DNA of 64,000 nt from Alisma plantago-aquatica (Eukaryota > Streptophyta > Magnoliopsida > Alismatales > Alismataceae), in the NCBI GenBank assembly GCA_963693085.1, contig OY856412.1, forward strand, positions 963,260,281 through 963,324,280. The letters are read 5' to 3'. A program made the translations under genes and the position numbers. This document shows, in pieces, positions 46,458-57,802 of the stretch (positions are counted from its first letter, which is position 1; every line of letters begins with the position of its first letter). Under the pieces are notes generated by a model. The model made no database searches and was not told where the DNA came from. It saw nothing but the letters and a program-made list of their open reading frames with translations.

Positions 46458-47853
46458 TCAACTCGTCATATGCTCCTGAAGAGAAGTAATGATGGCTGAA
46501 TGTGTATCTTTTTTAAGGTGGTGATGCAACACAGGGACGCCAAGGTAGCACCCCAAGTCATTTGTCTTGGGGAACCCGATCTCTACACATAAAGCCAGCT
46601 TGATGCTTGGCAGGGTATTCTTTGAGAAGAAGAAATGAGACTTCTCTTTAGAAGCCATCTTCCCTGATACCATAGAGAAACCTTCCAAGATTGTAAAAAT
46701 AATATACACTTGTTCTATTGTAGCTTCATCCATAAGCATGATGTCATCCGCAAAGAATACATGGGAGAGAGGGGTACCACCTCTTGCTAGGACAATGGGC
46801 TTCCAGTGACCTAATCATACATCATTCGTGATGGATAGACTCAGATGTTCTAAGAACAAAATGAAGAGGTAAGGGCTTATGGGATCCCCTTAGTGCACAC
46901 CTTGGGTGCTGCTGAAAGGTGGTAGGGGAAAAGCTTCCCATAGAAGGGAGGCAAATTCATTGATGATGATCTCCATGATCAAGGTGATTACATTCTTCGG
47001 TATGCCAACCTTTTATAGGGTGTCACGGATGAAGGGCTAGTGCATCCTATCAAAGACTTTAGATAGGTCTAGCTTGATGCTAACCCAATTCTTTCTAGAG
47101 GCTTTTTTCTTCATAGAATGTATCACCTCTTGTGCCAAGATGATGTTGTCATTGATGTGTCATCCCGGGACAAAGCTCGATTGGGTGTCAGTGATCCATG
47201 AACCCAGGTGAGGCTTGAGCCTTTCTACAATGATCTTTGATATTAACTTGAAGCATGAGTTGTTCAAAGAGATTGGTCTAAAGTTGGAACAGTGATGAGG
47301 TTGGTGAACTTGGGTATAAGCACCATATGTGATTTGAAGAGCTCCCAATTAATGTCACATGTATTAAAGGCTCATTGAACTATCTGGACCACCGAGTTCC
47401 CTCCATGAGGCCAATGGGATTGTAAGAACTCAGTGAGGAAAGCATCAGGGCCATGGGCCTTGTTAGGTGCCATTTTCAAAAGGATGTCATATATTTCATT
47501 GCTCCTGGTGTGCGGGCAATGAAGTTACAGGCTTGGTGGCATAGACCAGGGAATATGCTGGTGTATTGGGTAATGGTGTGAGCACGCGAAGGTGGAGTAG
47601 TGTGTCTTTTCATCAAGTCCTTGAAGTAGGTATGGATCAAGGTCTGTATAGCTACCTTATTCGTCACCCATTCACCATCAACATTGTGAATTCTTATAAT
47701 CTTGTTTACATGGAGACATGTCTTCACATAGGATTGGAAATATTTTGTGTTACAATCGCCATAACACAACCAGTTGATGTGGGATTTTTTTTGCCAATCT
47801 ACCTCCTCCTTAAGAAGGATTTGGTGGTATTTTTCCTGAAGATCAACAACCAA
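46458..47853 (-). pseudogene. LINE reverse transcriptase remnant
   Basis: Frames 47853-47476, 47348-47160 and 46739-46458 line up in order. The first has the linker QKSHINWLCYGDCNTKYFQ. The second has FRPISLNNSCFKLISKIIVE and ends FVPG. Further on, QGVH-stop-GDPISPYLFIL has a stop where intact copies have an arginine-type residue. FADDIMLM at about 46730-46754 keeps the two catalytic aspartates. The protein would reverse-transcribe the element's RNA at a nicked target. It is inactive because of the stops and shifts. Confidence 0.85.
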
Positions 47854-47939
47854 GAGCTCATTAGTAGTGATGGGATTAAGGTTAGAAAATACCTAGCATC
47901 TATTGAGACATTTGAAGGTCATTAATTTGTGTTTGCGAT

Positions 47940-48785
47940 CAGCCTTAGCTCGTTTGGCATCCCAAGCAATGGCAGCAGGCTTGAAGCCCTGTAGTGCCTC
48001 AATGAAGGGGACAATTTTATCATAGAGAGGAAGGAGTTGGTCTTTGAACTTGAGAGTGAGACGCCAGTTGGCCTTAGTGCGAAATAAGGCAGGGGCACGC
48101 TAGTTGGGGGGTTCCCCAAAATTAGGATTGAATTGTGATCTGAGTATAGTCTTGGGAGGATCGAGACTTGGAATCTACCATCGACAGATTTCCATTGAGC
48201 GTTGGCTATGACTATGTCAAGCTTCTCGCGGACTTAAAGATGATTGAAGGTGAACAAATGGCATTTGGCTTTAACTTCAGCCAGGCCAGTGCATAGAAGA
48301 GCATCTTTGAACTAGCAACATGCCTATTTGTCAAAGTACCAGCTCCCAAACTTTTCAGTTAAATCCAATGTCGTATTAAAATCACCAACTAACGCCCATG
48401 CACCATGAACTTGGAACGATAGTTCTTTAATTCACCTCCAAAGAAGAAGTCTTTTGTTGGGGTTAGGTCTCCCATAGATGAAGGTGGCATGCCAACTACG
48501 GTTGACATGGCAATGGATGAATTGTTTGTGGTTAATGAGGATGTCTAACTCACATACCCTTGGATCCCATAGTAGCCATATGCCTCCTGAAAACCCAAGA
48601 GCCTTAAAAGTATGTGAGCATGGGAAGTTAAGTTGTTTGATGATTTTCATGGAAGTGGTACCACTATAGTGAATCTCCACTAGGGCAACCAGATGAAGTT
48701 TGTACATAGCCTTAAACTCTTTCAGTAAATGAATTTTGTCCTTGGATTTTGCTCCTTGGACGTTCCAACAAATGATGTTCAGCAT
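47940..48785 (-). pseudogene. LINE endonuclease remnant
   Basis: A frame starts at 48785 (MLNIICWNVQGAKSK), with the asparagine-bearing WNVQGA typical of the exonuclease-endonuclease-phosphatase fold. It continues through the catalytic-glutamate region LVALVEIH and GFSGGIWLLWDP, and ends at 48432. More of the domain follows with breaks down to about 47940. It would nick target DNA. The start fits the usual beginning of ORF2 in this class. Confidence 0.8.
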
Positions 48786-48849
48786 TTGGAAGATTGGTGG
48801 GGGTGGGGTAGGTTAGTTACTGAATAGAAGCATAGAGTCCTACGCTCTG

Positions 48850-50280
48850 GGCATCCCTTGTATCTCTAATCTCCTTCATGTCTTGGTCTTATACTGTGAA
48901 GTTTAGAATTCATTGGGCTTCTAGTGTGTTGTTAGATCCTCCTAATATTTGGTCAAGTTTTCCCTTCTTCCTTTCCCTGCCAGGGCTTGTGTATAGGGGT
49001 TGGTAGATCACTCTCCTATATCTTAGCATGACAACACCATTATTTTTCTTGTGTCACTCTAGTTGAACCATGGTGTTGATAATATATGATCACCTATATC
49101 CAAGGAGCTGGAGAGATGGAAGAAGCCTTTGCTATCCCTCCCTTCACACATTGTGACTTCTTCAACTTGTTGTATCTCATATTAGGGGACTCCTCATGTC
49201 ATTCGTCTTGCACTACCTCATGTGGTGCATCTTTAATCCCTTCATCCTCATCTTCAAGAATTAGTTATCTTTAGGCTTGTGGTTGTGGTTGAAACATGGT
49301 GGATGTGGTAGAGTTCTAGACTGGTAATGTGTAGTGGTACTACCTCCAAAGTAGGCGGTGTTTCACATCATGGCTGAGTGGAGATCTCTTCCACGATGGG
49401 ATCTATCAATGCATCTAGTTCGACCATCAACAAAGTGGATGTCTTTCCATGAAAAAGTGGGTGATGGTGGTGGAGGAGTGAAAGGCGTTGGTTGGGCTAA
49501 AGACAGGCTGTCTTTGGGCCGACACCGATAGGCAAGGACATTCTTGGTTCTCGACATGACTTGCTTTGTTATCTTTTTCATTTTGGGTCAATTTCAGGAG
49601 GTAAAATTTAAAAATTTTGGGTATTCGTAGTTTTGGGTATGTGGGGGAGAAAAACAGTTTGACTTGGTGATTAAAATGGGGTAGAAATTATAGGTAGATG
49701 TGGGGAGAAGGTTGCTAGATGTGAATGAATGTTTATTGGGGTTGAAGGAGTAAGAAATCAAAGGTCGCACGATTGCTGGAGTGCCGTCATGGTTGTGGCA
49801 TCATGAATACTAGAATAAAGTGTGTGAAATGAATTGTTGGAGTTGGATGACTTAAGTAGACTAGGCCCACTTTGCCACGACCATGTTGGGTGCCATAGCC
49901 ATGCTGTCTTTATAAAACCACAGTCTTGTTGTGCCACATGGCCATGGTGGCTGGATGGCCACATAGTCATGTTGTCTAGCACGCCCATTCTGGATCTATT
50001 CTTATTTTCTTAACTCTTCATTTTCCCCTATTGATTTGGGTGTCCCACCAGGGCCATTCCATGGTACCATGGTCATGGTGGACTGTATCATGTCAACACA
50101 CTTTGAACCAAAGTAATTTTTCATTATTCCTCTTCTGCAATTTAGCTGACTTTCTATATTTCATGGCTCTTTTCACCTACACATCTAAAAATTAAAAAAA
50201 AAGTTACTAAAAACAAGTGTGTCTATGTGTTTTATTGGAAAATTGTAAAATAACCAAAATGTATGAGAAATGTAAGGTTG
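48850..50280. other. Interval between LINE and Athila-like element
   Basis: The minus-strand frame 49581-49363 (72 codons, with a PTPFTPPPPSPTF stretch) could belong to the LINE's upstream region but matches nothing I know. From about 49860 to 50100 there are CATGGCCATGGTGG-like motifs like those in the Athila-like LTRs, so part may be a decayed 3' LTR of the minus-strand element to the right. I could not place its borders. Confidence 0.35.
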
Positions 50281-50429
50281 AGTGTAAAATTCCCCAACCT
50301 AGGTGGATTGCCTCCCACTAGGATCAAGTTGATGCCTTTAGCCAGGCTTCTTATAGTTATCTCAATTGATCAATCATTTGGAATCCTTGTGTGTCCACTC
50401 TTACAATAAATACATCTGTCATTTGCATT

Positions 50430-50850
50430 TTATAGATTTACCATGTCCCATTGATCATGAAAACTATAGCCATGTGTTCCATTCAGATCTCCATCCTTCA
50501 AGTAAACAGTTGGACTCTTCATGTTTCCATGCTCAACATCTTCATCTTGGTCTCGTCGGGTTGGGGTCTTGAACATATCGATCATTATCTTTGTGTCCAT
50601 GAAAGAGGATGTCATTGTGCCACTACGCACATGTATCTTGGCATCAGCTATAGATAGGAATGGCCTTCTAAGATGATGGGGATCTTCCTATCCTCTGGAT
50701 CAATGTTAATAACAATGGAATATGATAATAAAATCGTTTCCCTTTCCTTTTCTATCATCACTAAGACATCATCCACTCTTCCTTTAGGCACTTTAATGGA
50801 GTAGTCTTCTAATGATTTTTGCCTCTTTTTTGTGATGAAAGCTCATCTAA
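50430..50850 (-). pseudogene. Athila-like protease remnant
   Basis: The minus translation reads DYSIKVPKGRVDDVLV, then INIDPEDRKIPIILEGHSYL and, after a stop and frame change, AKIHVRSGTM-like sequence (frame 50630-50430 begins MRSGTMTSSF). This is the usual pattern of the aspartic protease region in Athila-type gypsy elements. The active-site DTGA/DIGA part would be upstream and is not clear. It would cut gag-pol. Confidence 0.65.
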
Positions 50851-51339
50851 TGCTTCAGGGAGTGGTGGCTCACTTGCACTTGACTGACTTGATTCAACAT
50901 GATTTTCTTGACCCATGACATGAGGGCCCCTTGGAATCACAGGTGGAACACTAGTGATTGTAAAACTTGCAAATGGAGTAAAAGATTGAACACAATGTCA
51001 TAGATTAATCTTTAGCAGTTTCAATCACGATATCGTTGCTTGGTATCTTGGGCCTTATTTCATCAACATACCTTCAGCTCACATGATCACTGCTCATTTG
51101 ATACTTGGGTTGCTCAATGAATTTTCCACACCTTAGAAATGTCACAACACTACATTGCTCGTGATGGAGAGGTGAAGTAGGTTGTAGTTGTGGAGGAGGT
51201 GGAGGTGGCCCTTGGTATTAGAATTGATATGGAGGATAAAATTGAGGGTGGTAAGTAAAGTGGTGGGATGGTTGTGGTGATGGAGGTGGTGGAGGCTTAT
51301 AAGGCTTAGGATGACCTTGAAACTAATATATGGATTAAA

Positions 51340-52350
51340 CTTACATTTGCAATGGACAATATAAAACTTGTGAGGCACCCATTTGTCCACTTGCTTCATT
51401 AAAGTTTATTATGGGTTGGGAGGACAACTCTACTTCCGCTTGAAGAGCAAGTATTAAAGAGAGATGCTTCACTTTTTGCTCAAGCTTTGTTACATTCTTT
51501 TGCACATCATGAAATCTTTTCAACTTAGAGAGAACTTTATCCTCAAACCTTGAGCTATTTATTGGAATTTGTTGTTCCGGGTAGCTTTGATAATGATGTG
51601 TTTCACTTATTCACCAAAGGACTCAAAAAAAGTAACTGGGTGACAAGGAGAACATCCCACTTGGTTCTTCATAAATCTCTTCATTTCCCCAAGAATCTTC
51701 ATCAATTGTGGGCTTCAATCATTAGGAGATACAGTCATCACACCAAAGGGTGATTTACCATCATTAATCATGCTAGAAGCTCAAATCCTTGAATTATCCA
51801 CCAACTCCTCAAACAAGGGCCCTATCTCCTCAGGTGGTTTAGCCATAAAGCTCCTCCATAACAAGTATCCATTGTAGCTTGACTCATTGGAGAAAGACTA
51901 TAGTAAAAGGAATGCACAAGCTACCGTAAAGGAATTCCATGATGTGGAAACTTTCTCAACATCTTCCAAAATCCCTCCCAAGCATCATGGAACCACTCAT
52001 TACCCACTTGAGTAAACTCACTATGGTATGCCACATTTGTCTCAACCTTGAAATTGAGTAGAACATCTTTGAGAAAGGAATTTTTCATGTCTCCCCAGCT
52101 CGTGATGTCCATTTTCAGGTCATACTTATCTTTGACCTTGTCTTTGAGCAATAATGAGAACAAAGTGAGAGAACAGAGTCATCACTGGATGTCAGTGTCC
52201 TAAAGGTAGAACATATTTCAAGAAAGGAATCGAAGTGCTTGTAGCGGTTCTCACTCTCCAAGCCATAGAAGGTGGGTAGGAGCCCAAGAAGAGATGGAGG
52301 GATGGAGAATCACTCCCTTGTCATTTGATCAAATAATTGGTGTTTTGTAT
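51340..52350 (-). pseudogene. Athila-like gag remnant
   Basis: Frame 52163-51921 carries the retrotransposon gag core: LLLKDKVKDKY, a TSWGDMKNSFLKD stretch, and DAWEGFWKMLRKFPHHGIP, closely like the motif of Athila gag proteins (AWERFKDLLRKCPHHGIP type). Downstream, MAKPPEEIGPLFEELVDNS and the frame 51523-51341 (FHDVQKNVTKLEQKVKHLSL) fit the following linker and coiled coil. Stops and shifts break it. Gag would form the virus-like particle. Confidence 0.75.
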
Positions 52351-52570
52351 TTGTTAAGCATGAAGTATTCATGAAGTGATTTTTGAGTTGCATTTTGTCC
52401 TTCCATCTTTTCTTTCACAGGTTGATTGTCATGTGCACGACACACAAAAGAAGACAAGTCAGCAAACTAATATGCACAAGTAATACAAAGAATAAAGAAT
52501 AAATAATAGAAATAATGAGGGCAGTAGGAAAAGATAAAAGGTAAACTAACTAACTAGGCCGAGAGCCTTT

Positions 52571-52590
52571 ATCCCTCGACAACGGCACCA
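52571..52590 (-). promoter_or_regulatory. Athila-type primer binding site
   Basis: On the minus strand TGGTGCCGTTGTCGAGGGAT closely matches the Athila/Tat-type site TGGCGCCGTTGCCGGGGA. It lies about seven bases from the end of the LTR at 52598 and sets the orientation of the element. Confidence 0.85.
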
Positions 52591-52597
52591 GAAAGCT

Positions 52598-54813
52598 TGG
52601 TGCAATTTTTCTCACATTGGGGTTTACACCTAATAAATTGAATTATGAATAGATGCACCTCAAGGCTCTAACACACAATAGGGGGTCTTTTGAAATTTAT
52701 AAAGCCCTATAGGCTCTCTCACATAAACTAATGCACTTCACCCGCGTGTGCACAAGGTCGTGTTATAGTGTAGGTAAGAGGCAATTTAGGGGTCAAACCC
52801 AAGAGCTAGAGCTGAGCTAGTTTGAGATAGGTTCCAAGTGGGGAGTCCAGGGTTGAAGGGTTTGAGGTTGATTTTTTTAATTACACCAAGGTTGAACAAG
52901 CAAATAGTTAAAGGAGAACAATAATCAAAACCTAAGCTAACCCTAGGCAATTATTTCCAATGAGTGAGAAATGACAAGATAGTCAAGTAAGGAAGAAAGC
53001 TACACTAAGACAAGCAAGAAGAGATTTGCACTACACTAAACTAGCAATTAAGACTAAAGGACAATTAAAGACCTAAACTAGAAAGAATAAGGCAAGAGTC
53101 TACTTAAGCAAGTAAACATATAAACAAGTAAAGACTAGATAAGCAAGAATACAAATTAGAGTTTTAGACAATTATGGGAAGTGTGGCCTATTTGGGTGAA
53201 TGTACTTATCAACTAAGTTAGTGTTGATAACATGTAATCATTACTCTTTCATTTAGATTACCAAAGCAAAAAACAATATAGATGCTAATGAATTTCCCTA
53301 AACTACAAATTGGTCATGGATGAGGTAGGGTGTGTATAGGAGAACTAGTCCCTATCACCTCCTATCCACCCTTGTGAGGCTCACTTGAATTAGGGTTAAG
53401 GTGGAATTCTATTAGGATCTAATCAAGTCTAGGTTTCTAGGATAGAAGCTCCTAGGCAATTGGGGGTTGAAGGTAGTAATGGAAGGTGGGAATGAGGTTT
53501 TGGGCCTCAAATCACCTAACATCTAGCCTTTAGGAAGCTCTAAGCCAATTACACTAAATGCTTGTAAACTAGATACTTAGATCTCTCACCTAGTGTTGGA
53601 GAATTGATTAGCATGTAGGAAGGTTAATAGATATCTATGGATCCACTTATTGGGCCTAGGAGCAATTCCCAAATTATCCACACATAAGCAATTTTCTAAG
53701 TAATTTAGGTGATTTTAAGCACAAACTACAAAGAAATTTATGTGAAATGGGATAAAAGAGAACATAATCATTACGAACAAAATTATAATGTTTACATGTA
53801 ACTTTCCCTCAACATAGTATCAAAGTAACATTTTTGACCCCAAACATCCCACCTAGGGGGCCTAGCCACTAATAGAACAAGAAAATACAAAAATGGAGAA
53901 AGAAAAAGGACTAGATAGCCATGTATCTTGGTGGAGACTCCTCCTTCTCCACCTCCTTGCAGTAGCAGCTTAAGCATCTCCCTTGTCCAATGTGGAATGA
54001 CATGTATGTGTGGTGGAAAGTTGCCAAAAACCCTAGAGAGGAGGGTTTTAGGGTGGAAGATGATGGAATGGAGGTGAAATGGAATGGGTGTGTATTAAAG
54101 AGTGATAGGATAGACTTAATGGTGGCTAAGAGTGGCTAAGAGGTAGGTGAGAGTGGCTAACCTAGTGCTCTAGCCTCCAATCAAGTACATATAAGTGGTG
54201 GGGAAGTACTTGGTCAAATGAGGGTATAATGGGAAATGTAACGCAATGTGTTGGGCAGCACAATCGTGGTGAATAGTATATAGAACAAACATGGTTGGGT
54301 GGAACGATTGTGTTGAGTAATGGAATTGAGGTTAGGTTGATTTTGGAGTTTTGGATTACTCATGACACAATAGTGGCGGGTCTTCCTTGGCACAACCGTT
54401 CTATCCAACACAACCATGCTAGTGAACTTGATCTCCAGTTCTCAACTCTATCAATCTGGTGTGAAGATGGCTTTGATGGCATGAGTGTTCTCTGTCACCA
54501 TAGCTGTGTTGGGGTCTTTAGCAGCACTTTGAGCTTGAACTATGGATTTACATAGACCTCTTTGCTTGAGTTTACTCTTTGCCACTATGGTAGATTGGGG
54601 AATCTCTTAGACTCCTCCCATGGTCGAGGAACCCTAGGATCACCCTTCATCTCTTTCACTCATCCAAGCATGGTCCAAGTACCTAAAAAATGCACAAAGA
54701 ACGTCCATAAGTGCATTTGATGATACAACTGAGGAAATGAGATGCATTCTAACTGATATAGATGTGATTGTGCAATAGGACACAAGATGAAGTCCTAAAA
54801 TACAATTGCATCA
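52598..54813 (-). mobile_element. Athila-like 5' LTR, complete copy E2 (2.2 kb)
   Basis: On the minus strand it runs from TGATGCAATTG (54813) to TTGCACCA (52598), next to the primer binding site. Copies E1 and E3 align to it. It is the only copy with both ends in the window. No gene. The region 54240-54500 has the CACAACCATGCTGG-like motifs. Confidence 0.75.
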
Positions 54814-54989
54814 CCACACCCATCATTTGAGAATCATAGTGGTCTCAACCTTTTGAGATCATGTGAGATGTTAGTGAATATGTTGTGAGAGCAATCTTAG
54901 GCTAGTGAATTTACAAGACACATCATGTCATGTACTATGCCTCACACCTGCTTGATGAAACACAATAGAGCCATGTCACAAATGAGAAA

Positions 54990-55440
54990 GAGCTTCTTTC
55001 ATTGTGTATTCATTCAAAAAATTCAAATCATACCTTTTTAGTTCAAAGGTGATTGTCTACACTGACCATGATGCCATTTGCTGCTTAATATGAACAAAGA
55101 TGCCAAGACCATATTGATTCGGTGGGTCCTCTTGTTATAAGAATTTGACTTGGAAATTCGTGATAAAAAAATTAAGAACACGGTAGTCTATCATCTCAGC
55201 TGCATTTACCTCCTTGACAATGACATAATCCCAAATTATGACTCTCTTCCCAATGATCAGCTCATGAAGGCCTCTTTTGATATTCTATGGTTTTCAGACT
55301 TTGTGAACTACTGCCTTGTTGCAAGATTATTACACACTAACTGCATAAGTTACTCAAAGAAGAAATTCTTGCACGGTGTCAAGAACTACTATTGGGATGA
55401 CCCGTATATTTTTGGCCTTGGTTTTAATGGTCTATATTGA
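54990..55440 (+). pseudogene. Gypsy (Athila-like) RNase H remnant
   Basis: The plus translation shows FKSYLF then VIVYTDHDAI (catalytic aspartate in TDH), and after a frame change TWKFVIKK and the frame 55150-55440 starting MEIRDKKIKNTVVYHLSCI, where intact copies have KGKENVVADHLSRL. It then continues through PNDQLMKASF and the linker to integrase. Broken by stops and shifts. Confidence 0.75.
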
Positions 55441-55539
55441 AGATGTGTAACTAAAGAACAAGGGGAACAATCCTTGAGCAGTGCCACTTAGGTCCAAGGG
55501 GTGGCAACATGATTTCTAAGAGGATAACCATAAAAATTT

Positions 55540-56575
55540 CTCCGATGCGGATTCTATTGGCCCACTATATCCAAAGATGCTTATGAGTACATTTTTGTTG
55601 GATAAATGCCAAAGATTTGGCAACATTTTAAAGCATGACAAAATTCCTTTAGCATCTTGGTAGGAGGTAGAGATATTTGATGTTTGGGGAGTGGACTACA
55701 TGTGTCAATTCCCCCCTCCTATGGCTACTTCTACATTCTTGTTGTAGTGGACTATGTGTCAAAGTGGGTTGAGTCAATCCTCACAATAAAAACTGATTCC
55801 AAGCATGTTATGAAACTCTTCAAGGATATCTTTTTTCCTAGGTTCAGGGTACCACACACGGTCATCTCTGGCAGAGAATCACATTTTCTAGAGAAGAAAC
55901 TTTAGCTTTTGCTAAAAAGGTATGGTGTTCATCATCAACTATATATGCCATAACATCCTCAAACTTGCGGCCAAGTCAAAGTGTCAAATAAAAAAAACCA
56001 ATTCCATCCTTGAGAAGATGGTTGGGAGAATAAGAAAATATTGGGTAGTGGATATCATTGATATCTTATGGGCATACTAGATTGTGTTCAAGACACCCTT
56101 GGGTACTGCTCCATTTTGGTTGATCTACAACAAGTCTTGACATCCCCCGGTTGAGCTGGAGCACAAAGTTGAATGGGAAATTTGATTTCTAAACTTTAAT
56201 TTGTCTCTCACCGGAGAGTCACTTCTAACAATTTCAAGATATGGAGGAATTAAACATGTTTTCCTACTAGAATGTGCATATATACAAAGAGTAGATGAAG
56301 ATGTGGCTCTATGGCCACCTAAAGAGAAAGGACATCCAAGTGGGAGACCAAGTCTTGGTCTACAACTCCCACTTGATATTGTTTCCCAAGAAACTGTGAT
56401 CCTGGTGGAATGGGAAGTACCTTATGAATAAAATATATCAAGATGGTAAACTCATCTTATCGGACAAGATTAAGGGCAAATTCATTGTCAACGCACACCG
56501 GTTGAAAAGTTACATCACAACCAACAACTTTGCAGCAATGCAAGTGACTCCACTCCCTCTTACCAATCCATTTAT
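55540..56575 (+). pseudogene. Gypsy (Athila-like) integrase remnant
   Basis: The core is seen in 55684-55905: PPSYGYFYILVVVDYVSKWVE, then FRVPHTVISGRESHF. The first catalytic aspartate region (FDVWGVDYM) lies just before, in another frame. Next come KYGVHHQL, a GYW-like KVSNKKN stretch, and SILEKMVGRIRKYW. Later words match the Athila tail: VELEHKVEWEI, NLSLTGESLL, and then KEKGHPSGRP, where intact copies have FQVGDQVLLYNSRLKLFPGK. The enzyme would insert the DNA copy. Many stops. Confidence 0.8.
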
Positions 56576-56640
56576 GATATGAGAATACAAGCATCGAGCC
56601 ACAATGTCAAATAAGGTACTTATTGAGAGGCAATCTGATG

Positions 56641-57802
56641 GTTATCTAGTTAGATTTCAATATTGATGAACTAGTTAGATTTCATTCTAACCTATTAGTC
56701 CAATTTCCTAGTTAAATTATGTAGTTGAATGTTAAATTGATATAGTTTTTGGTCAAATTTTACTTCCAAGTTATCTTTAATTGATAGAGATCATGTTGAC
56801 CCCTGAGCACCTGACGAGACCGGCTGATCGGCTGACCATGGGGTCTAGTTTTACATATGGACTCAACTATAGATTGATAAATTGACCAACCTCTCTAGTT
56901 GATTGATCTACCTATCATAGGTGTATTCTCTATAATCTTGTTTGCCTAACCAATCCTACAAATCAGGTGACCAAAGATGACCCAAAAATTTTAGTAGCCA
57001 GTGGAATGAAAGAAATAGAGATCATACGATCAGACACATCAATCTTCTGAGAAAGTTGAAGCTCAAAAACATTAGTAACATCTACTCCAAATTTTAAGAA
57101 AGATTGGGTGAAGAATATTGTTGAATGGAAATCAACCTGAGGAAATACCAAGCTTTCAAATGCATGATTTTTTTATTTGTGTTGATGAGATTACTCAGCC
57201 AATTCCTGAGCTTCCTCAACAAGCATGACCCTGATTGATGACCCAATCACTCTAGATAACATGATTAGCGACCCCATGCCTTTATTATTAGGGCAAGCCA
57301 ATGAGGTCCTCTAAATCCCTCCCTTGCCTTAGCAGTTGACACTCCTTTCTCCCTTTCACCAACTCACTCCATCATGAGGGTTTTCCACCCAGTAGCCTTA
57401 GTCGACTGATTGTGCGCCTATCAGTTGGCTGCCTACCACACCTTGACACTCACTGACAAATCACCCAACCATAGTGCTCCCTACCATCCAACTGCGATCT
57501 TGCCTTCCCCTTTACGTAGCTTCCCGACAGGCCACCTGAGATCTTCTCCTGCCTACTTTCTTCACTGGCAAGGAGAAACACCAGCAAAATATTAGCCAAC
57601 ATGCACCAGATAGATCGCTCAAGTAGCACCTCTGTGAATGCCCTCTCTAACACTACAATTGGCCAAGCAAAACCTACATGTTTGCCCAACCAAGATATCC
57701 TAGTTCCCGCCAAGCTTCACACTAATCAACTGATCCTTGTACTTGGTCACCCAATTTGTAAGCATCATAATTCCCTTTCCATTCTCTGATTGGATGACTA
57801 GA
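56641..57802. other. Unassigned interval after Athila-like pol
   Basis: About 1.2 kb without a recognised domain. Several short frames on both strands (56963-57151, 57410-57595, 57450-57713, 57601-57789) show no motif. It could be the 3' non-coding or env-like region of the element to its left. The five bases before the next LTR are CTAGA. Confidence 0.4.

Larger units (their letters stand above)
44613..48850 (-). mobile_element. L1-type LINE, decayed
   Basis: Read on the minus strand the order is apurinic endonuclease, reverse transcriptase, a zf-RVT-like region and RNase H, as in plant L1 LINEs whose second ORF ends in RNase H. Several frameshifts and stops break the frame. No poly(A) tail is obvious at the left edge, and edges are estimated from where recognisable coding sequence and the Athila-like LTR end. 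It apparently abuts or interrupts LTR copy E3. Confidence 0.8.
50285..52597 (-). mobile_element. Athila-like element (-), internal region with gag and protease only
   Basis: From the right: primer binding site, gag, coiled-coil-like stretch, protease, and then, within about 150 bases, a stretch reading LILVGGNPP (about 50310), which in Athila-like elements lies after integrase. Reverse transcriptase, RNase H and integrase are therefore missing from between. The element is a non-autonomous gag-protease derivative or has a large deletion. Confidence 0.65.
54814..56640 (+). mobile_element. 3' pol part of a second Athila-like element (+)
   Basis: RNase H and integrase remnants on the plus strand run directly up to the LTR of the minus-strand element at 54813. 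The minus-strand element probably inserted into the pol region of this one. The end shows the typical late-pol words, including a KVLIERQSDG stretch (about 56610) in the place where such elements have LLGRQP. No LTR of this element is recognised. Confidence 0.65.

Noticed and set aside
57410..57789. Overlapping frames on both strands, 57410-57789
   Set aside because: No motif, and similar lengths open on both strands. Likely chance in a GC-richer stretch.
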